Positions 32,735 through 40,977 of a stretch of 64,000 nt of DNA are shown here, piece after piece (within the stretch, counting starts at the first letter, position 1; the number at the start of each line of letters is the position of its first letter). The stretch is from Halopseudomonas pelagia CL-AP6. Lineage in GTDB: Bacteria; Pseudomonadota; Gammaproteobacteria; Pseudomonadales; Pseudomonadaceae. The stretch covers positions 1-64,000 of the forward strand of contig NZ_AROI01000002.1 of assembly GCF_000410875.1 (NCBI RefSeq). Reading direction: 5' to 3'. The notes under the pieces were generated by a model. It saw only the letters and a list, made by a program, of their open reading frames with translations. It was not told the origin of the DNA and searched no databases. The position numbers were made by a program, and so were the translations under genes.

Positions 32735-33505
32735 TTATTGAGCGGCCCAGCCGCCGTCCATGTTCCAGGCCGCACCACGGACCTGCGCGGCCGCGTCGCT
32801 ACAGAGGAACAGCGTCAGCTCGCCCAGTTGCGCCGGCTCAACAAAGGCCAGCGATGGCTGCTTCTCGGCCAGCAGCCCTTCGCGGGCGGCATCGGCATCA
32901 CCGAGCCGGGCACTGCGCTCATCAATCTGCTGCTGCACCAGCGGCGTCAGCACCCAGCCGGGGCAGAGCGCATTGCAGGTAATGGCGGTGGTCGCGGTTT
33001 CCAGCGCCACCACCTTGGTCAGACCCAGCACCCCGTGCTTGGCGGCCACATAAGCAGCCTTTTCCCGCGAGCCGACCAGCCCGTGCACCGAAGCGACATT
33101 GATGATTCGCCCCCAGCCACGCTCACGCATGCCCGGTAGCGCCAGCCGCGTGGTATGAAACACCGCCGACAGGTTGATCGCGATGATCGCGTCCCAGCGC
33201 TCGACCGGGAAATCCTCTACCGCCGCCACATGCTGTATACCGGCGTTATTGATCAGAATATCCACTGCGCCGAATTCAGCCAGGGCAAAATCGATCATCC
33301 CGGCGATGGCCTGCGGATCGGCCATATCCGCCGGATGGTGCACCACCCGACCGCCGTATTGCGCCACCTGAGCCACGGCCGCAGGGGCATCACCAAAGCC
33401 GTTGAGTACCAGATCGGCGCCAGCCTCGGCCAGCTTGAGCGCAATGCCCAGCCCTATGCCGCTGGTCGAACCAGTCACCAGCGCAGTCTTGCCTTTCAAT
33501 GTCAT
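32735..33505 (-). CDS. bdhA: D-3-hydroxybutyrate dehydrogenase
   Basis: A 256-residue SDR that oxidises 3-hydroxybutyrate to acetoacetate with NAD. It has GSTSGIGLGIALKLAEAGAD, NNAGIQHVA, the Ser region INVASVHGLVGS, YVAAKHGVLGLTKV (Tyr-x3-Lys) and, typical of this enzyme, LCPGWVLTPLVQQQI. The last residues form the WNMDGGWAAQ terminus. It sits between the permease and ligase genes, as in the ketone-body loci of other pseudomonads. Confidence 0.94.
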   Translation of the reverse strand: MTLKGKTALVTGSTSGIGLGIALKLAEAGADLVLNGFGDAPAAVAQVAQYGGRVVHHPADMADPQAIAGMIDFALAEFGAVDILINNAGIQHVAAVEDFPVERWDAIIAINLSAVFHTTRLALPGMRERGWGRIINVASVHGLVGSREKAAYVAAKHGVLGLTKVVALETATTAITCNALCPGWVLTPLVQQQIDERSARLGDADAAREGLLAEKQPSLAFVEPAQLGELTLFLCSDAAAQVRGAAWNMDGGWAAQ

Positions 33506-33554
33506 CGCTATACTCCCGCAGCACCCGGGTCACACCCGATGCTGCCACAATAGG

Positions 33555-34946
33555 TTAAACAATACCGGTAAGGTAGTAGACGCCGATCACCACAAACACC
33601 GCCAGGGTCGCGATTACGGTGATACCGAAGATATCCTTGTAAGCTTCGCGATGGGTCAGCCCGGTGACCGCCAGCAGGGTGATCACCGCGCCATTGTGCG
33701 GCAGTGTGTCCATCCCGCCACTGGCCATTGAAGCCACCCGGTGCAGCACCTCCAGCGGAATGCTGGCGGCATTGGCGGCGCTGACGAAGCTGTCCGACAT
33801 CGCCGCCAGGGCGATACTCATGCCGCCCGAGGCCGAGCCGGTGATACCGGCAAGCAGATTGACGGTGATCGCTTCATTGATCAGCGGGTTGGGAATGCGC
33901 TCCAGCGCATTGGCGACCACCAGAAAGCCCGGCAGGGACGCAATCACCGCGCCAAAACCGTATTCCGAGGCGGTATTCATCGCCGCCAGCAGCGCGCCAC
34001 CCACCGCCGTGCGTGTGCCTTCGGCAAGCCGGTCCTTGATCGTGCGGAAGGCGCAGACCAGTACCAGCAGAATGCCCAGCAACAGCGCTGCCTGGACTGA
34101 CCAGATCGCCGTCAGGCGGGTGACATTGGTCTGCAACGGCTCGGCCATCCCGGCCAGTTGCAGAGTGTGAGTGGTGCCGTAAAGCTCGGGAATCCAGCGC
34201 GTCAGCACCAGATTCGCCACACCCACCAGCAACAGCGGCGACAACGCCAGCCAGGGGCTGGGCAGGTCGATGTCGTCCGGGGTTTCCGGCTCGTTGCGCA
34301 GGTTGCTGCCGTATCCCTCACCGGCGCGCTGAGCCTTGGACAGCTGCCGCTTGAGATAGAGCATGCCGACGCTGAAGACGAACAGCGTACCGACCAGCCC
34401 GAGCCAGGGCGCGGCCCAGGCGGTGGTGTCGAAAAAGGTGGTCGGGATGATGTTCTGGATCTGCGGCGTGCCGGGCAGGGCCGTCATGGTGAAGGTGAAG
34501 GCGCCCAGTGCGATGGTCGCCGGCAACAGGCGCTTGGGGATATCACTCTGGCGAAACATCTCGGCCGCGAACGGATAAACGGCGAAAACCACCACAAACA
34601 GCGACACGCCCCCGTAGGTGAGCAGCGCACAGACCAGCACAATGACCAGCATGGCCTGGCTGGTGCCCAACAGACGAATCGCGGCTGCAACAATGGAGCG
34701 GGAAAACCCGGACAGCTCAATCAGCTTGCCGAACACCGCGCCCAGCAGAAACACCGGAAAATACAGCTTGATGAAGCCGACCATGTTTTCCATGAAGATG
34801 CCGGTAAAGGCTGGGGCAACAGCAGAGGGGTCGGTCAGCAGCACTGCGCCGAGGGCAGCAATGGGGGCGAAGAGGATGACACTGTAACCGCGATACGCTG
34901 CAATCATCAGCAACGCCAGGGCAGAGAGGGCAATCAGCACACTCAT
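33555..34946 (-). CDS. GntP-family permease, probably for 3-hydroxybutyrate
   Basis: A 463-residue inner-membrane transporter from ATG 34946 (MSVLIALSALALLM), with AAGGAG upstream; the longer frame to 35198 would cover the promoter. About 12-13 hydrophobic helices, with the GntP marks FMENMVGFIKLYFPVFLLGAVFGKLIE, TITALPGTPQIQNIIPTTFF-like and ASGGMSIALAAM. GntP proteins carry gluconate or short hydroxy acids. First gene behind a sigma-54 promoter, followed by bdhA and aacS, so the substrate is very likely 3-hydroxybutyrate. Confidence 0.9.
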   Translation of the reverse strand: MSVLIALSALALLMIAAYRGYSVILFAPIAALGAVLLTDPSAVAPAFTGIFMENMVGFIKLYFPVFLLGAVFGKLIELSGFSRSIVAAAIRLLGTSQAMLVIVLVCALLTYGGVSLFVVVFAVYPFAAEMFRQSDIPKRLLPATIALGAFTFTMTALPGTPQIQNIIPTTFFDTTAWAAPWLGLVGTLFVFSVGMLYLKRQLSKAQRAGEGYGSNLRNEPETPDDIDLPSPWLALSPLLLVGVANLVLTRWIPELYGTTHTLQLAGMAEPLQTNVTRLTAIWSVQAALLLGILLVLVCAFRTIKDRLAEGTRTAVGGALLAAMNTASEYGFGAVIASLPGFLVVANALERIPNPLINEAITVNLLAGITGSASGGMSIALAAMSDSFVSAANAASIPLEVLHRVASMASGGMDTLPHNGAVITLLAVTGLTHREAYKDIFGITVIATLAVFVVIGVYYLTGIV

Positions 34947-35066
34947 GGAAGAACTCCTTGCATGACAGCAGGGCGCTGTCTCGATCATTGTTTTTGTTGG
35001 GGTACCGGTCAGACCGGTCCCTTGCGTTAGCTCCCGGCAGGCGGGGCTATCGTGCGCAGAAGCTAT

Positions 35067-35082
35067 AGCGATAACCATGCCA
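35067..35082 (-). promoter_or_regulatory. Sigma-54 promoter of the ketone-body operon
   Basis: On the minus strand, TGGCATG-GTTA-TCGCT fits the -24/-12 consensus TGGCACG-N4-TTGCW, with GG and GC at the required spacing. It lies about 120 bases before the GntP start and between that gene and the sigma-54 activator gene. Confidence 0.78.
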
Positions 35083-35147
35083 GCTAATCCAAGGCATTGA
35101 ATTAATTGAATAAATTCAGGATCAGTGGAAATAACAGAAGCACTTTT

Positions 35148-35163
35148 GTCTACTATTGGAGAC
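35148..35163 (-). promoter_or_regulatory. Enhancer-like site 1 of the sigma-54 activator
   Basis: GTCTACTATTGGAGAC, an interrupted inverted repeat (GTCT/AGAC outer arms), about 70 bases upstream of the -24 element, where enhancer-binding proteins usually bind. Confidence 0.65.
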
Positions 35164-35216
35164 AACAATACAGAAGAAGTGGAGGGGACCCCCGGCAACA
35201 GCGCCCCTGGGGCATA

Positions 35217-35232
35217 GTCTCCATTTTGAGAC
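35217..35232 (-). promoter_or_regulatory. Enhancer-like site 2
   Basis: GTCTCCATTTTGAGAC, of the same length and architecture as site 1 (GTCTC/GAGAC arms with a 6-base spacer), 69 bases further upstream. Confidence 0.65.
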
Positions 35233-35234
35233 GC

Positions 35235-35250
35235 GTCCCGCTATTGAGAC
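35235..35250 (-). promoter_or_regulatory. Enhancer-like site 3, overlapping the activator's stop codon
   Basis: GTCCCGCTATTGAGAC, a third 16-base copy that keeps the GTC...GAGAC arms. It begins two bases after site 2 and runs into the 3' end of the activator gene. Confidence 0.55.
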
Positions 35251-36671
35251 AGAATACCCAGCGCCAGCAGTTTCTTGTACAACGTGGAGCGGCCCAGGCC
35301 GAGCTGCTGGGCCGCCAGGGTGACGTTGCCGCCCGCCCGCGCCAGCGCCTGCTCGATGAACTGCCGCTCGAACGCCTCCCGCGCCGGATAGAACAGTTCG
35401 GTGGCATCACCAGCGCTCGAAGATACTGTAGCAAGCGGCTGCAGCACACCAATGGCGCGTTGCACACACTGGGCGTCAAGCAGCGGCGAATCACTGTGCA
35501 GCACTGCGCGCTCAAGCACATTGCGCAACTCGCGCACGTTCCCTGGCCAGGCATGACGGGCCAGCAAAGCCAGCGCCTGCGCCGTCAGCTCGCGGCTGCT
35601 GCCAGGGCCAGGCACCTCGCCGGGTGCCTCATTCAGCGCCTCGAGCATGGCCTCGCAGAGCGCCGGCAGATCGCCAAGGCGTTCGCGCAGCGGCGGCACC
35701 GCAATCGGCAGCACGTTCAGGCGGTAATACAGATCGGCGCGGAAATCACCCCGGTCGACCGCCGCCGGCAGATCGATCGAGGTTGCGGCCAGCACCCGGA
35801 CGTTGCTGCGCAGCATCTGATTGGAGCCCACCGGCTCGAATTCCTTTTCCTGCAATACGCGCAACAGCTTGCCCTGCAACGCCAATGGCATATCGCCGAT
35901 CTCGTCGAGAAACAGCGTGCCGCCCTCGGCGACCTGCAACTTGCCCAGCCGGCCCTTGCGATCCGCCCCGGTAAAGGCCCCCGGCGCGGTGCCAAAGAAC
36001 TCCGCCTCTAGCAGACTTTCGGGGATGGCCGCGCAGTTGACGCCAACAAACGGCTTGGCCGCCCGCGGCGATGCATTATGAATCGCCTGGGCCAGCAACT
36101 CCTTGCCGGTGCCGGTCTCGCCCAGCAACAGCACCGGAGATTCGCTGGCGGCACTGCGCCGGGCGCTGCGCTTGACCTCCAGGCTGGCAGGGCTGGTGCC
36201 GATAAAGTGCGCGAAACCGTAACGCGCCCGGCGCGCCTGCAACAGCGAGCGGGTCGAGGCCAGCTCTTTCTGCAGACACTGATAACGCATCAACAGCGGC
36301 GACAACGTGTGCAGCTCATCGAACAGCGCAAAGCCGATCGCGCCAATGGTCACGCCCTGCTGATCCTGAATTGGCAGACGCATGACCACCAGCGGATCCT
36401 TGAGAGTATCCAGCAGGTCGAGCAGAATCGGCTTGCCGCTGTGCGCAACCTCGCGCATCAGGCTGCCGGGGATAACATGCTCACAGGGCTGGCCTATCGC
36501 CGCTTCGGCGTTGGGCAGGCCGAAGCGCTGGGCGTAGCGCTCGTTCATCCAGACGATATGCCCCTGATGATCAACAATGATGGTGCCTTCGCTGGATTCC
36601 TCGAAAATCTGGAACAGCGAGCGGATCGCCAGTTGCCGCACCCGCGGATAATCCTTGAGACTGTCGGTCAT
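35241..36671 (-). CDS. hbcR: Sigma-54-dependent activator of 3-hydroxybutyrate catabolism (HbcR-like)
   Basis: A 476-residue enhancer-binding protein from ATG 36671 (MTDSLKDYPRV). A PAS domain (about 18-125; GTIIVDHQGHIVWMNERYAQRF) is followed by a AAA+ domain with Walker A GETGTGKELLAQA, the sigma-54 contact loop GAFTGADRKG and Walker B GGTLFLDEIGD. A Fis-type helix-turn-helix closes the protein (NVTLAAQQLGLGRSTLYKKL). It lies directly upstream of the permease-bdhA-aacS cassette with a sigma-54 promoter and three 16-base sites between. In P. aeruginosa the equivalent regulator, HbcR (PA2005), sits beside bdhA and a permease gene; the symbol is given by that context. Confidence 0.88.
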   Translation of the reverse strand: MTDSLKDYPRVRQLAIRSLFQIFEESSEGTIIVDHQGHIVWMNERYAQRFGLPNAEAAIGQPCEHVIPGSLMREVAHSGKPILLDLLDTLKDPLVVMRLPIQDQQGVTIGAIGFALFDELHTLSPLLMRYQCLQKELASTRSLLQARRARYGFAHFIGTSPASLEVKRSARRSAASESPVLLLGETGTGKELLAQAIHNASPRAAKPFVGVNCAAIPESLLEAEFFGTAPGAFTGADRKGRLGKLQVAEGGTLFLDEIGDMPLALQGKLLRVLQEKEFEPVGSNQMLRSNVRVLAATSIDLPAAVDRGDFRADLYYRLNVLPIAVPPLRERLGDLPALCEAMLEALNEAPGEVPGPGSSRELTAQALALLARHAWPGNVRELRNVLERAVLHSDSPLLDAQCVQRAIGVLQPLATVSSSAGDATELFYPAREAFERQFIEQALARAGGNVTLAAQQLGLGRSTLYKKLLALGILSQ

Positions 36672-36858
36672 GCTGGTATCCGTCGCGCTACTGTCATCAC
36701 TTGGCCTCTGCCGTATCCGGCTGCTGTAAAGCCCCAAAGGTGGTTTGCCCGGCGGTGCAAGTCAAGTGTCGCGGCGTTTCAAACGACGGGGTCGTATTGC
36801 GTCGCGGTGGCCGCTTCGGTGACACTAAGACCTCTGCCACTTGCCCCGAGACGCTCCG

Positions 36859-37056
36859 ATGCTCGTGCTCTTCATTTCGGCCTTTCTGCTTGGCCTGATC
36901 TTCAACGCGGCGCCCGGCGCAATCTTTGCCGAAACTGTCCGCCAGGGGCTGCTGGGCTTGATCCGCGACCTGATCACAGCTTCGCGCAGTGACGCGGCCC
37001 ATCAGGCGACGGTACTTGAGCAGCCGCTGGTGTGCAGGCCTGCGGCCAAGTGCTGA
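36859..37056 (+). pseudogene. Truncated LysE/RhtB-family exporter gene
   Basis: The first 31 residues (MLVLFISAFLLGLIFNAAPG, then AIFAETVRQGL) are the start of a LysE-type exporter, including the NAAPGAIFAET motif. After residue 32 the likeness ends and the frame stops at 37056 after 65 codons. The remaining five membrane helices are absent. It looks like a deletion remnant left next to the AraC regulator that may once have controlled it. Confidence 0.65.
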
Positions 37057-37058
37057 CC

Positions 37059-37847
37059 ATGAGCGAATTCTGGTACGACTCTGCGCTGCCTTTTGTCGAA
37101 AGCCGCCGGGCCAGCAACAGCCGCGCCTGCTATCGCGCGCACAGCCACTCCACACTGTCGATTGGCGCAGTCGATGCCGGGCTCAGTCATTTCCAATGCG
37201 GCAATGTCGCGGCTACGCTAAGACCAGGTAGTCTGGTGATTGTGCCGCCAGCGCTGGTGCATGCCTGCAACCCGGCGCCCAATGTCAGTTGGAGCTATCA
37301 GATGCTACACCTGAAGCCCAGTTGGGTTGCTGCCGTAACAGCCGAAATAGACCCGCAGCTGAATCTCCGATCGAGCGCCTTCATCAGCCGCTCAAAAGTG
37401 ACCTACCAACACTTCTGCCAGTTGAATGCACAGCTATTTTCCGCTATCGCTAATGCCGACAAAGAGGCGGCACTGATCGAATTCATCGGGCAACACCTAT
37501 GGGCAGACGGTCAGCCAGTAGCCTGCCAGCCATCACCCAGACCGTCGATGACATACCTCAAGACTCGCCTGCTCAGCGCTCTGGACACACCTCCATCGCT
37601 GACAGAACTGGCCCAGGAGTGCGGGCTCAGCCGCTATCAATTGATCCGCCTGTTCCGCCGCGATACCGGGCTGACCCCACATGCCTGGCTACTCGACCAA
37701 CGCATACAGCAGGCCCGTGATCATCTGCGCCAGGGCGCGGACCTGGCCACCTTGGCGCAGGATCTGGGTTTCGCCGATCAGGGCCATTTTCAGCGCGTGT
37801 TCAAAGCTCATGTGGCCGCCACGCCCGGTCGCTATCGGCACCCCTGA
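37059..37847 (+). CDS. AraC-family transcriptional regulator
   Basis: A 262-residue protein from ATG 37059 (MSEFWYDSALPF). The N-terminal cupin domain (HSHSTLSIGAVDAG, PGSLVIVPPALVHACNP) should bind the effector. The C-terminal 100 residues carry two helix-turn-helix motifs (LTELAQECGLSRYQLIRLFRRDTGLTPHAW; LATLAQDLGFADQGHFQRVFK). Regulators of this subgroup often lie next to the LysE-type exporter gene they control. Here a broken one precedes it and an intact one follows 74 bases later. Confidence 0.9.
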   Translation: MSEFWYDSALPFVESRRASNSRACYRAHSHSTLSIGAVDAGLSHFQCGNVAATLRPGSLVIVPPALVHACNPAPNVSWSYQMLHLKPSWVAAVTAEIDPQLNLRSSAFISRSKVTYQHFCQLNAQLFSAIANADKEAALIEFIGQHLWADGQPVACQPSPRPSMTYLKTRLLSALDTPPSLTELAQECGLSRYQLIRLFRRDTGLTPHAWLLDQRIQQARDHLRQGADLATLAQDLGFADQGHFQRVFKAHVAATPGRYRHP

Positions 37848-37921
37848 ACGCACTTTCCTTCAATACGTCACTTTTATCGAACCTCAGACTGGGCGCCCAT
37901 GGTTTTCCTGGAGTGCTTTTG

Positions 37922-38548
37922 ATGCTGCAACAATTTCTGCTGGTAGCCGGGGCGCATTTCCTTGCTCTGCTTAGCCCCGGCCCGGACTTCTTCCTGATCC
38001 TGCGGTACGCGATTGCCCAAGGTCGCGCTCAAGCCGCACTGGTGTGTGTAGGCATTACCCTGGCTAACGGACTGTTCATTCTACTGGCCTGGTTCGGGCT
38101 GATGGTACTGGACGAGCAGGGGGTTCTATTGCGTTCCATTCAGTTCGCAGGCTGCGCTTTTCTGTTGTACATGGGTGGGTTATTCCTTCGCCATGCCGGG
38201 CATCGCCCGCTGGTCGCCGGGCAGCACAACACGAGTACCGCAGCGGCCTCCCTGGGCGCGCTGCTGGCAGGGCTCACCTCGGGACTATTGAACCCGAAGA
38301 ACGCTCTTTTCTACGCCAGTCTGTTTGCCGTACTCAACAGCCAGGCCACACCTTGGGCAATCCAGGGCCTCTACGGGCTGTGGATGATTGGTCTGGTGCT
38401 GGGCTGGGACTTGCTGGTGATGTGGCTGGCCAGCCAGCCACATCTGATGCGACGCTTCGAACACTACCTGCCCAACATCGAACGCCTGGCAGGTGCACTA
38501 TTGATACTCATGGCTATCGGGCTGCTAAGCGCTCTAGTGCAAGACTGA
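37922..38548 (+). CDS. LysE/RhtB-family amino-acid exporter
   Basis: A 208-residue inner-membrane exporter from ATG 37922 (MLQQFLLVAGAHFLALLSPGPDF), with CTGGAG upstream. The LSPGPDF motif and six hydrophobic helices are complete; GLLNPKNALFYASLF is the second family motif. It exports amino acids or analogues. Probably controlled by the AraC regulator just upstream. Confidence 0.92.
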   Translation: MLQQFLLVAGAHFLALLSPGPDFFLILRYAIAQGRAQAALVCVGITLANGLFILLAWFGLMVLDEQGVLLRSIQFAGCAFLLYMGGLFLRHAGHRPLVAGQHNTSTAAASLGALLAGLTSGLLNPKNALFYASLFAVLNSQATPWAIQGLYGLWMIGLVLGWDLLVMWLASQPHLMRRFEHYLPNIERLAGALLILMAIGLLSALVQD

Positions 38549-38604
38549 GCCTGCGCTAGAGAATCCAGCATTCCTGGTGCCTGAAAGCCCGGAGATTGCC
38601 AAGT

Positions 38605-39486
38605 TTATGGGCGCCTATCAACCCGCTGCGCGCCCGCATTACGAAACACCAGCGCCAACCCGCCAAGAATCGCCAGCATGCCGAGCAGGCTCAAAGGTGC
38701 CATGCGGTTGCCCAAAACCAGGTAATCCAGCGCTGCAGTGACGCCCGGCACCAGATAGAACAGGCTGGTGACGTTAACCAGATTGCCTGCCCTGATGAGG
38801 CGATACAGCAGCAGGGTGGTCAGTACCGATATCACCACGCCCATATAGATCAGCGGCACCACGAACCCCAGAGTCCATTCGTACTGGAACGGCTGAAAAG
38901 GCAGGAACAGCAAACACATCAGCAGACCGATCAGATACTGCAACGGCAGTACGTCCATCGGCGCCTGCTGCAAGCCCTTCTGAAAGATCGAGCCGAACGT
39001 GATACAAGCCAACGCAGCCAGCGACAGACTGATGCCCAGCACGGAAAAGCGCGCAGCCCGCAGGCTCTCCAACACCACCAGCGTCAACCCGCCAAGCGCC
39101 AGCAGCAACCCACCGAGGCGCAACCAGGATACCCGCCGCTCTACCAGCAGCAAGGTCAGGATCGGCTGCACACCCAGCACCGTCGCCAGCACACCCGGGG
39201 TAATGCCCTGATCCAGCGACAGCAGGTAAAAGATGGTGTAACCGCCAGTCAGCAGGATGCCGACCATAACTACCCGCCAACGCGAGCCCGGGGCAGGCAA
39301 CCAACGCCGCCGGTAGCTTGCCAGCAAACCCAATAAAACGCAGGCCAGAACGAAACGCAGAAATAGAAAAGCAAAGGCGGAGGCGTGTTGCAGCCCCCAG
39401 GCAGAAAAAATCGCACCACTGCTCCACAGCAGCACGAATAATGCGGTAGGGCCGAGCGCGACCCAGGTAGTCTTGCTGAAAAACAT
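38605..39486 (-). CDS. EamA/DMT-superfamily transporter
   Basis: A 293-residue membrane protein from ATG 39486 (MFFSKTTWVALGPTALF); ATGs three codons or less upstream are possible, with AGGTGA before them. Ten hydrophobic helices form two EamA repeats (about 8-135 and 145-285), the second with VVISVLTTLLLYRLIRAGNLVNVTSLFYLVPGVTAALDY. The family exports metabolites or drugs. Upstream, 39496-39800 holds only short alanine/proline-rich frames that I do not support as genes. Confidence 0.9.
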   Translation of the reverse strand: MFFSKTTWVALGPTALFVLLWSSGAIFSAWGLQHASAFAFLFLRFVLACVLLGLLASYRRRWLPAPGSRWRVVMVGILLTGGYTIFYLLSLDQGITPGVLATVLGVQPILTLLLVERRVSWLRLGGLLLALGGLTLVVLESLRAARFSVLGISLSLAALACITFGSIFQKGLQQAPMDVLPLQYLIGLLMCLLFLPFQPFQYEWTLGFVVPLIYMGVVISVLTTLLLYRLIRAGNLVNVTSLFYLVPGVTAALDYLVLGNRMAPLSLLGMLAILGGLALVFRNAGAQRVDRRP

Positions 39487-39806
39487 GATCATCACCTGTC
39501 AAAACACGGCGCTCCCGCGAATCAGCCACCAATACCACGGCAGACTGTCTGGCCAGCAAATCAGCCGGCCATAAGGGAAGCGCAAAAAAAGGAGTGTGTT
39601 ATCAGATCAAACGCCGTGGCGGCGACAGATCTGCAGCACCGGCCGGAGGCGGTGGTGCTGCGACAGGAGGCGACGCCACGCAACAGGCGACGCTGGGGCT
39701 CCGCACAGGCACCGATGCCCGCCCGACAAGGGCTACGCCCGAAAAGGCAACGACAGGGGCAACTGCTTGCTGTGCGAAGATCATGATTCGTGTTCCAACT
39801 AAAAAA

Positions 39807-39834
39807 GTGAGGTCATCCCGAAGGATGCCCTCAC
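39807..39834 (-). terminator. Rho-independent terminator of the alcohol dehydrogenase gene
   Basis: GTGAGG-T-CATCC, loop CGAA, GGATG-C-CCTCAC: an 11-bp stem with one mismatch and a stable tetraloop. On the minus strand it is followed by TTTTTT (39801-39806). It lies 54 bases past the dehydrogenase stop. Confidence 0.92.
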
Positions 39835-39887
39835 CCTAGCAGCGGATGGCAAAAGCGGCAAGCGCAAGGAGCGCCCGCCGCCGCCGT

Positions 39888-40898
39888 TCAGAAGCCTTCC
39901 AGTACCAGCTTGCCGCGAGACTGATGGCTTTCCAGCAGGCGGTGAGCCTTGAGTAGATTGGCCGCGTTGATCCTGCCGAAGTGCTCGCCCAAGGTGGTCT
40001 TCAGGGTGCCCTGGTCTACCAGCGCGGCGACCCGGTTCAGCAGCCGGCTCTGTTCGATCATGTCGGGAGTCTGATGCAAGCTACGGGTGAACATGAATTC
40101 CCAGTGCAACGACAGACTTTTGGGTTTGAGCTTGAGGATGTCCAGGCTCTCGAAGTCATCAATCAGCCCCAGCTTGCCCTGCGGCGCCAGGCACTCCACA
40201 TATTGGTGAAAATGCTCGGCGGTGTGGGTCAGTGAGGCGACCAGCTGGACCTGTTCGATGCCCTTGGCCTGCAGTTGCGCCAGCATGGGCTGGCTGTGAT
40301 CAATCACATGCTGCGCGCCGAGATCACTGATCCACTGCACGCTTTCCGGCCTTGAGGCGGTGGCCACCACCGTCAGCTCGGTCAACTGGCGAGCCAGCTG
40401 TACCAGTATCGAGCCTACGCCCCCAGCGGCGCCAATCACCAGCAAAGTCTGGCCGGCACCACCACCTTCGCTCACGCCCAGACGATCAAACAGCAGCTCC
40501 CAGGCAGTGATGGCAGTCAGCGGCAGCGCAGCGGCCTGCGCATCACTGAGGCTTGCGGGGGCGCGGCCGACAATCCGTTCATCAACCAGGTGGTATTCGG
40601 CATTGCTGCCCGGCCGGTTAATCGCACCGGCATAAAATACTCGGTCACCGGGTTTGAAGGCGGTTACGTCAGCGCCGGTAGATTCGACCGTACCAACTGC
40701 ATCCCAGCCGAGCACGTCGAATGCGCCGCTCAAGGGTGCGCGAGTGCGACGAATCTTGGCGTCCACCGGATTGACCGAGACCGCTGCAACCTTGACCAGC
40801 AGGTCACGCGGGCCCGGCTCCGGGCGAGGCAATTCGATATCCAGCAGCGCATCCGAGCGACTCAAGTCACCCGCTTCCTGATATCCAACAGCTTTCAT
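39888..40898 (-). CDS. Zinc-type alcohol dehydrogenase / quinone oxidoreductase family protein
   Basis: A 336-residue MDR-family protein, AdhB/QOR-like. The N-terminal GroES-like domain (SVNPVDAKIRR, GWDAVGTVESTGADV, GDRVFYAG) is followed by a Rossmann domain (LLVIGAAGGVGSILVQLARQLT). It lacks the structural-zinc cysteine set, so it is probably a zinc-free NADPH-dependent reductase. ATG at 40898 has AGGAGCAG upstream. Single gene with a strong terminator. Confidence 0.9.
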   Translation of the reverse strand: MKAVGYQEAGDLSRSDALLDIELPRPEPGPRDLLVKVAAVSVNPVDAKIRRTRAPLSGAFDVLGWDAVGTVESTGADVTAFKPGDRVFYAGAINRPGSNAEYHLVDERIVGRAPASLSDAQAAALPLTAITAWELLFDRLGVSEGGGAGQTLLVIGAAGGVGSILVQLARQLTELTVVATASRPESVQWISDLGAQHVIDHSQPMLAQLQAKGIEQVQLVASLTHTAEHFHQYVECLAPQGKLGLIDDFESLDILKLKPKSLSLHWEFMFTRSLHQTPDMIEQSRLLNRVAALVDQGTLKTTLGEHFGRINAANLLKAHRLLESHQSRGKLVLEGF

Positions 40899-40977
40899 AT
40901 TCTGCTCCTGCGCGGTTTGATTTGTCTCATAGTCTGAACCCGCAAGCCTGGGCAGGGAAGTTGCGATCCGTGCCAGG

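Noticed and set aside
34158-35030. Plus-strand ORF of 290 codons, rich in Gln, His and Gly
   Set aside because: It is antisense to the GntP permease gene; its composition is typical of a shadow frame.
39594-39839. Small ORFs on both strands, alanine/proline-rich or repetitive
   Set aside because: No ribosome site and biased composition from GCGAC-rich DNA; part of one lies over the terminator at 39807.
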